From NCBI GenBank assembly GCA_029721515.1, contig CM056563.1, forward strand, positions 19,907,954-19,971,953: 64,000 nucleotides of DNA. Direction: 5' to 3'. The notes below the pieces were generated by a model that did no database searches, was not told the origin of the DNA, and saw nothing but the letters and a program-made list of their open reading frames with translations. This document shows, piece after piece, positions 1-10,600 of the stretch; position 1 is the stretch's first letter, and each line of letters starts with the position of its first letter. The stretch is from Synanceia verrucosa (taxonomy: Eukaryota > Chordata > Actinopteri > Perciformes > Synanceiidae). Position numbers and translations under genes: made by a program.

Positions 1-2
1 GG

Positions 3-48
<46 letters not shown>
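1..48. repeat. (CA)n microsatellite
   Basis: An almost pure CA tract at the window edge; it may continue beyond. Confidence 0.95.
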
Positions 49-949
49 TCTTGGTTTCACAAATGCACCGGCAGATCCCCCTCCTCCTCTTCTTCTCTCA
101 AATAAGCAATGAAAGACACCCACACAGTCGCCCCATGTCCAGTTTTAAATGCAACACACACGTTTCTCTTTCCCATCACTGTCATCTGAAATATTGGAGA
201 GGAGCTCACGAACACATACAAGGGACATCAATGATGCCGAACAAGTTGAATTCAAAGAGATAAACACAGATACACACTCAGTGATGAAAGACCGAGAGGC
301 TTGCAGCCTCCCAGGAAATAGACACACACACATTTCATCAGTGACAGTAGCTGAGAGACACAGAGAGAGACAGCATCTCTGCTTCCCAGAATACAAATCC
401 AGAGTGAGGGAAAAACACACATGATGCCCTTAAAGCATGAACAAGAATAAAGGAAGTAAAAGGACATGAACGCTCCACATTTGTTTGTTTATTTCAACCC
501 CGACTAGCTGCTCCTTCAGTCTCAAACCGGCAGGATAAGACAACTGTCACGGAGCACACGAGCTCTCCAGCAAAACACACAGACACTGACAGAACTTCAA
601 AAGCTGGAAATAAATAAATTAAAGGCAAGTCTAAATAAATAACAAGGGGAGAGAAAGGGGAAAACAGGAAGGAGTGTGCAGCGGTAGGAGAGGAAGCAGA
701 GAGGGAGATGCGGTGATTTGTGAAAGGATGCTGGAGGAGAGGGAGAGGTTGTCACACACACTTCTAATCTGGTTAAAGTTGAACTGGCGTGCAGGGCCGT
801 AAACACACTCCAGAGATGGAGATCAGTGAGGGCTGAGCTGCAGGTGGAGGCCTCCTGCAAGACACAGCATGTGAGGCCCAGTGACTCTCTTGTCTTTTGA
901 GTTTCCTCCTCTCTGTGTCTTTTTTTTTCTTTCTTTTTTTTGGTAATTA

Positions 950-1120
950 TTTGGAGAAGGGTGTGAGTGTGAATGCAAATATGCAAATGAAACGGTTATT
1001 ATTGCATTGCTCATCAAGCAGCGCAGAGCAGACATTAATAGGCTGATGAATATGCATGTGAATTTGTTAATTAAGTTAATTATTCTGCTGAAAATGCATT
1101 CGTCTTCCAAGGACATCTTC
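950..1120. promoter_or_regulatory. candidate conserved enhancer with POU octamer
   Basis: The stretch has ATGCAAAT (POU octamer, near 981) beside another ATATGCAA, a TATGCAT, and several TTAATTA homeodomain cores, without coding potential or repeat character. It looks like a conserved non-coding element. Synteny makes neurod2 a possible target. Inference only. Confidence 0.3.
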
Positions 1121-1439
1121 CCCAGGATTCCAACCTGCTCCGCTCATTAGTCATGCGATATTTTACACTGGGCGCTGGGACAAGAGGTAGGGATGGGACA
1201 GGATGGGGGGGCCGGGCAGGACGGGGCCACCGGGGTTGATATGTGTACAATGTGAGGGCATCATGGGTTTCAAGTCCATTTAAGAAGAGCAGCAGACAGA
1301 GATATAACTGTGTTATAATGGTGGCCAACATCCATCAGCTCCTCACAGCTGAAGGGTCAGTGAAAGAGACAAAGCGCTGCTGCAGTACTCACTATTAGTG
1401 GCCAGACATTCACTCCATCGCTGCTTTTTCTCCTTCCTC

Positions 1440-1610
1440 TCCAGTAATTCCCCCTCTTCACTGCCTTTCCTCTAATTGCTTATTAAAACCCTCTTAAATG
1501 AACTTTTTGTGCCAACTTTCCAACACATTAATTAATTGTTGTAGCCAATTAAGTGTCGCTGCGCAAATGAGCTTCAGCACAAATGGTCCTGCAGGGCCCG
1601 TCCACCCCCC
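1440..1610. promoter_or_regulatory. candidate conserved element with homeodomain cores
   Basis: Dense ATTA/TAAT cores (CTAATTGCTTATTAAAA, ATTAATTAATTG, CCAATTAAG) next to CGCTGCGCAAATGAGC, with no repeat or coding signal. The texture resembles developmental enhancers. Unproven. Confidence 0.28.
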
Positions 1611-1974
1611 ACCCCTTTACACCCACCACCCCCTCCTCCTCCTCCTCCACCACCCTTGCTGACTGCTTTCCCAGCAGCCCCTGTGCCCTTAAAGCGGCAG
1701 CATCCATACAGACAGAGACAGAGAGACAATAATGTTGCTCATGAAGCTCTTGGAATTGAATCAGTAATGAGATGTGTAGACCTTGGAGAAGTGCCTTGGT
1801 TTGCAGAAGTGCAGCATCATGAGGAGAAGCTGATGTGTCTTTGACTGAAGTGGAGATTTAAAATGAAGAAGGTAACAGAAAAATTTTTTTAAGAAGGTGT
1901 TGTCTTCCCTTTTATTGATTATTGAGCAGATGAAAGCAGATGAGATATCTACCAGAAGAGAGGATGTTTCAGAG

Positions 1975-2290
1975 ATAGACAGATAGATAGATAGATAGAC
2001 AGAAACAGACAGATAGATAGATAGATAGATAGATAGACAGAAACAGACAGATAGATAGATAGATAGATAGACAGAAACAGACAGACAGATAGATAGATAG
2101 ATAGATAGAAACAGACAGACAGACAGATAGGTAGATAGATAATAGACAGACAGATAGATAGAAACAGACAGACAGATAGATAGATAGAAACAGACAGACA
2201 GACAGACAGATAGATAGGTAGATAGATAATAGACAGGCAGATAGATAGAAACAGACAGACAGACAGACAGACAGACAGAGAGATAGATAC
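1975..2290. repeat. compound GATA/GACA microsatellite
   Basis: About 310 bases of interleaved GATA and GACA units with AAACAGACA interruptions. The flank from 2286 (TACTTAATAATACCAAGTG) resembles the 3' end of a fish retroposon whose tail is GATA-type, so the array may have grown from that tail. Confidence 0.93.
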
Positions 2291-4299
2291 TTAATAATAC
2301 CAAGTGAAAGGGGAAAGTAACCAGCAGCATATTATACAAATACAGAATATTGAAAGATTAACAAACATACAGACTTAACTATTCAAAAAATATACATACT
2401 TAAAAAAAAAAACACTAATCCTGAAATATATACTACACAGTGCAAATACAAAAATGTTGTGTAAGTATGCAGAAATGTCCAAAAATGCCCATGTATGTGT
2501 GCTGAGTCGAGGCTTTGGTCAGTGTGACTCAAAACAACATTATGAGCTAAAGAGCAGGTGAAAAAGGTCAAAGTCTGTCTCTGTGAGGACAAGATGAAGA
2601 GATGTAGGCCGGTGGGAACAACAACTTCCTCAGCCTGTCAGTGGAGCAGGATGGCACCAGAGACTTTTCATAAAATCAACACACATCTGTATCATCTGGC
2701 CGATCTCAGTTCGGTTGGTCTCACTGCTGCCGAGCGATAAAGAAATAACGAGTGTGTGCGACAGCAGTTTCTCACAAAACTATAAACTGAGTAGAAATGG
2801 AGATGGTGTTATGGCATCTATAAAGCATGCTGTTGCAGCACTAAAGCATATATCACTGCTGGGATAAAGTCAATCAATTTTCGAAATATCGCATAAATAA
2901 GGATGTAGCCATAAACGAAATGACTGACATTAAATTTTGTTCGATAGAAGACAAAGAGGGGATGTGATGAAGACAGCACAATTTGCTCGCTATGCATTCA
3001 GAATAAAAGGATTTTTTTTTTCTTGTCTGTCACTCAACTCCACTATGAGGGTTAAAGGGTCCAATTGTCCCTTTTAATATGTGATTTTTTTTACTATTCA
3101 TGCTCTATAATACCACTGCTTACTCCGCATGTGTGTGTCTTAGACTGTGGGAGTCCCTTGCTCCCCTCACTGAGTTTATACATAGTCACTGATCAAACAG
3201 CCTCAGTCATCAAACTGTCGCTCAGCTCAGAGAAACAACAGCAGCACACACACAAAATGGTATTACTCTCGTTGTGATGGTATTACCCTCATTTCCTAGG
3301 CACTTCCCCTGACCCTAACCATAACCAGTACCCGCATAATCCTAATCCTAACCCTAACCAAAGTCTAACCTTACACTAACTAACATTAAATCTTCTCCAA
3401 ATCTTCAGCCTAAAATGATTTATGTCCCCATAATGCAAGTAATACCCGTACACACACACACATTGGAGAATGTCAGTTTAGAGATTTTTTTTTTTTTTTT
3501 ACTAGAGTAGATCCTTTTTTTCCTTTCAAATTAAATCCAGATTTTTTATTACAGTAACGAGTAAAAGTGATAAAAAAAAAAAAGAGTAATTAGATTTATG
3601 GAGTGCTTCAGCTGCAGAATTCATAGTTTTTGTGTGGAGAAGTCTGCATCAGTCACAACTGAAACTGTGCACTTTTGAATGTTAACGCAGACTTGAGTTA
3701 ATAAATCTCAATCAGAGTCTGAAAATATGAGTGTCAAGCCAGCCAGAAGGCTCGTCTAAATACTGTATATTCACAAAAAAAATGAAATGCAGGATTACTT
3801 ACATTCACAGTGTGCCCTCCTTCCTCGTCCTCCAGTCTCGTCTTCTCCATCCCAGTTGGCCCTCGTCTACTTTTTCATGCATCCTGAGTGAGTTTTCTGC
3901 CAAATTAAAATGTAGCATCACTTCAGTCAGACAGGCATTTTAAATAGGTAGTTAAATTGTTTGCTGTGGCAAGAACTTTCAGAAAGTTTCAGCTTGAAAG
4001 CAGCATCTGAAAAGTCACAATCCTCCCTCAGCAACAACAAAAACTATGATTGACTGCTGTCTGGTATATTTCCCAAATTTCATGAGCAGTTTGTCCACTC
4101 GCTGGAGTGCATTTAAGCAGAAAATACACTTTCCTAAGTACTCTTTGTAGTCCAGGCAGATATGTGATGTGAGAGCTGGGCCCATTGTTTTAAATCATTT
4201 TAAAATAAACTATTTGTTCAAGGTTGCCAGATTTCACCCACAGGCTATTTCATCCTGCTGAGATTATGGTAAAATATGTTGTACGGGTTCCATATTAGT

Positions 4300-4900
4300 G
4301 CTTTGACAATCAGCTTGACTGAGAAAACTGGTCTACGGAGCGACGCAGAACAAATAAAACTGGGCATGAATCGACCGAAACAAACCGTCAGTCAGTCTAT
4401 TCACTGTTTGCCTGGAAGTCCACCAAAATCACCGCAGCTGACAGCGAAGGCGGTGGCGGCATCCAAAATGGAGGCCCCACTTTGGATGCCGCCACCGTCG
4501 CCTGTCTCTGCCACGCATGGCGAGTACGTGCTTCAGACTGGCAGCGTGGCACATTTATGGGCATTCCCCATAAGGTGCCTTTCTGATTGATGGCGCTGCC
4601 TCGTGCACCTCCCTCCCCTCACTCCTCAGTCCTGATTTATTCGTCTAGTCTCTGTGACTTGGCACTGGCATTGCCCACTATAGTACTCCTGTGGAAAATC
4701 CCTGCGGGCACATTGACTATTATTTGGAGTCCCAATGGGCGAAGGCATCAGACAGAAACACACACACACTCCGTCTCATCCCGCTCACACTGGGCTGGTG
4801 CTAGAGGGCAGGTGAGCCTCCCACTGCCTCCATTCTGAAAGGATCTTTTACCCAGAGGGCTCAGCTGCTCGGTGGGCCAGAGGGGTAAGCGGCTCTGTAA
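4300..4900. promoter_or_regulatory. GC-richer non-coding block with a stem-loop
   Basis: Non-repetitive sequence with no exon-like frame or splice context. It includes the hairpin at 4451-4497 and short motif-like stretches such as CATTCCCCATAAGG. The texture resembles a conserved regulatory element. I see nothing else in it. Confidence 0.3.
4451..4497. other. perfect 17-bp stem-loop
   Basis: CGGTGGCGGCATCCAAA at 4451-4467 is the exact reverse complement of 4481-4497, separated by a 13-base loop. Function unknown. Confidence 0.85.
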
Positions 4901-5517
4901 TCCTGCCAAGTGAGGAGCAGGTCTGGGTATGCATGAGGCTAATGCTAACACACACACACACACACACAGAGAAACACACACTGCCAATCTTGCATGCAGG
5001 CTTCTCTCTTTGCCAATCTGCAGTTTATGATCCTTGTCTGCCTGTCAGGATCTTCATAAAGAGATCAACCCAAGTGGTAAAAGAATCAACACATAAATAA
5101 GACCGAGCGCTTCCACACCGCTGTCTCACCGGGTCAATCTCATATACTTCACGTTATTAGGCAGCCTACAGGAAACGATTAATTATAAAAACTACTGTGT
5201 GTTTCAGAGGGAAAATTAAAGGAACAACAAATAGTGTTTGAAACGAGCCTCCAACCATGTGCTCTGAAACAATACCGTTCTCCTCCAGCTATGCTAGCAG
5301 ATTAAAAGAAAAAGGGGGACAACAGATTGCATGTTCCTAATCTAGTTTTAAATGATGACATTTTGGATTGTATTTAAGAATAACTGGATAGACAAACAAC
5401 TACCAAAACAAAGACTCTAACCTTTTCCATGTTTAAGATGCATCATTTCACATGCTGTATCGCATGCTTTTTATTCAGTTTGAGTCATTTTGCATGCGTT
5501 ACTTGTATGACCTCGTC

Positions 5518-5990
5518 TACGGATGTCAAACGTGGCCCGAGGGCCAGAACCAGCCTGGCAAAGGGTCCAATCCGGCCCAGTGGATGACTAGATGTCTTTA
5601 CGTCCAGGCTGTGACACAGCACTGTCAAGTGAAGGGTTTCCAAGAAATACTGACCTTTAGTGAATAAAAGTGAATCCTGTGTGCTCAGTGTGTTCACTCA
5701 CTGGAATAATAATAATATTCTAAGCCACTAGAAAATATACAAGAACATAGGACAAATATGACAGATGATTGGTTGGGAGATTTGGAGTAAACAGCGAATC
5801 AACAGTCACAAGATTACCTCATCATCTGCTCTGGAAATTTGACATGAATTCTTTGTTAATTTGTGAATGTTTTCAGAATAAAACACTTAGAGGATTTATT
5901 ATTGTCTGGTTAACATGCAGCTGTTTACCTGGTCCGGCCCACTTAGGGCTGAATGTGGCCCATGAATTAAAATGAGTTTTTATACCTCTG
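5518..5990. mobile_element. degenerate hAT-like non-autonomous element
   Basis: Begins GGATGTCAAACGTGGCCCG and ends near GAGTTTTTATACCTCTG. The phrases GTCAAAC..GGCCCGAGGGCC and GGTCCGGCCCACTTAG are typical of a widespread hAT-derived repeat in fish. Ends are eroded and no clear target duplication is seen. Confidence 0.5.
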
Positions 5991-6466
5991 ATCTAGTCAC
6001 AGAGGCCTGTGAAGTGAAAAGGAAACAGTAAACCAGCAGTTCTCAGCTCAGAAGAGGCCCGGCTGTGTGATTTCCTGTAGCCTGAGTGAGTGTCTACCAT
6101 CTAGTGGCCACTTCAGAGACACCCAGAAGACGCCAGAAGAGACAATTCAACTGGTCGCATCACTTTCCTTTAATAAACTGAACCGAGAAAACACATATTA
6201 CAAAATAATTTTTTTTTCTTTTTACAGACACATGAAACTATTTCTTCTCCCTTTCCTTTCACAAAGCAAAAAAAAAAAAAGTAAACAGAACCACAGACCA
6301 TAATTTTTTAAAGCGTGTATCATTTTCTTTCTGTAGAAAAGAACTGCACCGAAAGGAAAAGTTGCACAAGTTGGCAGAGAGGTGATGACATACTAGAAGA
6401 GGCTTTCACAGCCCACCAGGAGAAGCCAGAAGAGTCTATTGCTGTGTTTGTTTATAGGTTTGTAAC

Positions 6467-7188
6467 TTTATTATTTAGCAGGATAGTGTGTGTGTGGAGC
6501 AGTCCATCTTAACGTAGTGGTTTAATTCATATTTGTGACATCAAAGTGAGTACTGCAAGCTGTAAAGGAAGATAAATCTTCACTGAGGACACAATTTGAC
6601 TTGATGGCAGACAGAATATTGAACTAAAGAAAAAAATACAACACAGACTTCCCCACTATAGGCCGAAATCATTCAGGAGTCGCTGAGGCCACGAAGGAGG
6701 CGCAAGGCTGAAAACAGGGGAGCGAGTCAGCATGTAAAGTCATCCAGGGTTCCAGAGCCAGTATTTAACCTTTACTGATCTGCCATCACACTGCCACAGC
6801 GACTTCATCCTCAACGGTGATAGCTTAGTTCGAAGAGGATACTGCAGTGGACTAGACAATCATTTGTTTTAGGACGAAGAAGAAAAAAAAATGCTTTTTA
6901 AGTCAAACGTCGGCTGCTTGGCACTAAATTTGGAAGCCAAACGTCATTCAAATCAGGAGATTCACTGGACAGGGCAGGGCTTTGGGACCGAAACCGATGA
7001 TTAAAGGTCAGAGGTCAGCCATGTTCATGACCTTTAACTGTTTCTTTCAGACATTTGTTTCCAAAATATTTGATTCAACTTGAGCTACCTGCTCATGGTC
7101 CAGTGAGTCATCTGTAGGTGTCCCTCTGTGTTTCCCTTCAGGCTGTGATTACTGGAGCCGTCCCAGGATACCAAGGTCCGGGTGCGGG
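6467..7188 (-). other. cdk12: probable cdk12 3' UTR
   Basis: No coding sequence is seen downstream of the stop. The first canonical AATAAA on the minus strand lies at 6467-6472, giving a UTR of about 0.7 kb. The end is inferred from that hexamer only; no clear GU-rich element follows it. Confidence 0.45.
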
Positions 7189-7607
7189 TCAGCGGGCAGC
7201 TCCATGGGCAAAGCGGAGGTCCTGGTCTTTAGGGAACTGTGCTGCAGTGGTGGGAGCAGCGGTCCCCAGTCCTGCTGGGGCCTCAGCTGCAGCTGAAGGT
7301 TTAGGGGGAGTGTCTGCAACCCAGGGCGGAGGCGGCTGTCCCTGGGCCACAGCGTCCACAGCAGGAGACGGGTCCTTGCTGAGCTGAGGAGCCCCAGCCT
7401 CTGAGTCCTGCTGCGAGATGAGCTGGAGCAAGGCAGCTGCCACGGCGGGACTGATGTCCTGGCTGGGCTGGGCTTCAGACCCGACCTGCTGGGCGTTTCC
7501 AAGGAGGAGAGCTGATGGAGGTGGCCCAGGTGGAGAGGGTGGGCGCTGCTCACCAGATGGAGGCACCTGGTTAGCCCCAAGCCGTTTCCTTTTTGATGCT
7601 GCGCCAT
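7189..7607 (-). CDS. cdk12: cdk12 exon 14: last coding exon
   Basis: The acceptor CTTCAG precedes GAASKRKRLGANQVPPSGEQ. The exon contains SPAVAAALLQLISQQ and FPKDQDLRFA, matching the mammalian tail, and stops after HGAAR. The mammalian long form continues for roughly 90 more residues. Confidence 0.82.
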
Positions 7608-10600
7608 CTGAAGGGGCCAAACAGGACAGAGGACAAAACATTAGGCATACTGTTAAAATAATATGGACTTTCTATACATTTAACCTTCATTTGTTACTTT
7701 CTACACCTAATTCACTCTTAGAATAAGAAGCATATTGGTAAAATGGACCTGATAGTGAGTTACACAATGCTGAAATTCCTGCCTTCTCCACAAGAGGGAG
7801 AGCAGAAACTATCTTCACACATTTCAGCACCATAAAAATATCCAGACCTACCAGAGATTGATATTATTTCACCTATTCATTCAAAGAATTAAAAATGCTG
7901 TTTTACTCTAAGGTGATTCATCACTGTTAAATGTTTATTCAAAACAAAGCATTGGATATATTCACTACATAGGTCCAAATGATAATTGGATGTTTGTATG
8001 CAAAACAAATGTGACTATATAGGGGGGAAAAAATGCAGGAACTAGATGAGAAAACATCAGGAAGGGCATGTGCAGCTGGATGAACAGAAAGGGTGACTTA
8101 TGTAGAATTTTTATAAAGGTCAGAATAAGATTACTGAAAAAGGTTTGTCTTTTTTTTTGTTTCCTACGCCAGTGCAAGGCAAACCAAGGTAGAAAGGCTT
8201 TCAGAGGCCTTGACAGGAGAAATAAACAGAAGAAAACAGGACTGTTACCATTCCAGTGTCAGCAGCACAGTCAATAGTTTTATTCAACTTGCTAATCACA
8301 TTTTTAATTAATATCTGAGTCAGAGTGAACACTTTAAAACAAAAAAAAAGAGTGACAAACCAAAGTTAAAAGAAAGACATGCAGGTGAAGTCTAAAGATT
8401 CAAAACATTTATTTTTCACTTGATAATTTATTAGACTTTCTTCATAAAAAGGCTGACATTACAGACTGTGTAAAGCAACATCTCTTCCTGTGAAGAATCC
8501 ATGACACCTGCTTTATGATGAAGATGAAGTGCGAACACGTGTGGAGATGGGACAGACAGAAACAAAGACCGTGAGAAAGAAAGAGGAAGTGGGAGGAAAA
8601 ACGTGGAAGGGAACAAATACAGTGTGAACCTTTCTTTTCACGCAAATGGGAAAAAACAGACTAAACTTTCTTCTGTGTTTATTGAATACACCAGTGAGAG
8701 AGGTCCATGTGTGCCAAACCTTTGCCTGGTTGCCAGGGTCACACGACGACAAATGCTTGACCGACGTTTCGCGAGGTACTGCATTCTTCAATACGTGAGG
8801 GGACAAGGGCGAATGTCAGGGATTAAAAAAAAAAAAGCGGTGGGGGATAGGTGATACGTTTAACGGCCGAATTCATTTGTTTAATTGATCATTTTGTTGA
8901 TTTTGCCAAGTAGTTGAAAGTAAAATTAATTTCATGGGAAAAAGGAATTTTCAGTAGAGAAACTCAGTCAGCTCCTGTTTATTCTACACCCTGCTCTCCC
9001 TATTCCTGTAGCCCCTAGTGATTTCCCCCCCATTCCCCCTTTTCCTCCTCTATAGACTAAACCGAGACTTGCCCTTGCGATCAGTAGTTGAGGCAGAGGA
9101 GCCACGCATGAGTGCCTCCTCTGACTGGACGCCATTGCTCTCATCGCCTTGCTCCTCGGTTTGTGGCTTGATGATGTGGCCCAAAATGAGAGCCAGCAGG
9201 TTGGCCTGGTCTTCCTGGCTGAGCGGAGGGTCTCCGGATGACGGCGACAGTTCCTGGGGTTCAGGAGGCGGCTCCGGTGGCTGGGACCTGGTGGCGGCGG
9301 GCTGGGCCTGGTCCTCTGGAGCCCCCTGGTGGTCAGAGGCCTCGCTGAGGGCAGACAACGACTGGCTCAGTGTCTCTGGGTTGGAGAGGTTGAGGAGCTG
9401 GGCCACCTGGGGCAGGCTGAGGTCCGTCTGTCCCTGGAGGAGGTTCAGCAGCACCGCCAGCTCGGTCTGGTTCAACTGCTCTGCAGCAACTCCCAGACCT
9501 GAACACATTCATGCAACCAGGGATCAAACCATGACAACCTAACACAGAGTAAACAAAGGCTTTTCTTCCGCATCACTCTACATTACTTTGAGTAGGTCAG
9601 CATACTGCACCTTGCAAAAACTGCTGGGTTACCATTGCATCAATGTCACCCCGGTTTGTGTTAACGCAGCACTTAATACCATATCTGATGTCCATGCGTG
9701 TTTCTGCTGAGAGGCAGCTGTTACCTGACAACTCACTCTCTAAGTTGGCGGTGGAGGGCGGCTTTCCCGATGGAGGTGGCGGGGCTCCAGTCGGGCTCTG
9801 GTTTTGGGGCCGGCTGTTCTCTCCGCTGGAGGTCCCTGTTGCGTCCTTACGTGGTGCTTTGGCCACAGGCACGTCCTCGGTCACCCCGCTCTGACGTGCA
9901 CGTCGTCTCTTCTTACTCCACAGCTCGTGGCAGTCCTGATGGTGAGGAAGACTGGAGACGCAGCAGGTATTAAATACAAATACATATCATAGCACAACCA
10001 TGAATGAAAAAAGAAACTAATATATAGATGAAAGGGGAAAGCGGAAGCCATGGGGCTACTGACTCTGGCGGCGGCATCTTGCTGGGCTCAACATTACTCA
10101 GGAAGTCGCTGTTGAGCGCGTTCTCGGATGTGCAGCGGCGTGCAGGGTCGAGGGTCAGCATTCGGTCCAGCAGGTCCAGAGCAGGAGTAGGTAAACTGTG
10201 CAGAAGGGAAGAGATATTTTAACTGTAGTAACACACACAGACGGGGTGGATCACAGCTACTTCAGTTAGCATGGCTACGTACAAGGCGAACTCCTCCCGC
10301 AGCCGCCGTCTGTACTGCTTCTTGGGTTTCATGGTGTTGAAGAGCGGAAGTTTAATAACGTCTGGCCAGACTGCAGGACAGGGACTCCCACATAGACGAC
10401 TGAAGGAAATGACAGAGACACTGAGGTTGGAGCAGAGGTCATTATTAGAGGTGTGGTGATCAGGAAAGGGCAGGCTACCTGATGAGCTCCAGCTGTAGAA
10501 GCTCCTGGTTCGCCTGGAAGATGGGCTTCTTGGTGAAGAGCTCTCCCAGAATACACCTGGGCCACATCAGAGAACGAACAGAGGTAGTAAGAATATCTCG

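Noticed and set aside
1761..2339. 192-codon ORF rich in YLSICLSV repeats
   Set aside because: It is only the translation of the GATA/GACA microsatellite.
3310..3375. CCCTAA-like units suggesting an interstitial telomere
   Set aside because: Units are irregular and mixed with CCATAACC and CCTAATCC, typical of a common fish repeat and not of true telomere DNA.
2383..4590. Several short ORFs left of cdk12 as possible genes
   Set aside because: None has splice sites, family motifs or codon-like composition; they look like chance frames in non-coding DNA.
7118..7387. Plus-strand ORF over the cdk12 last exon
   Set aside because: Antisense shadow; the minus frame matches the conserved CDK12 tail.
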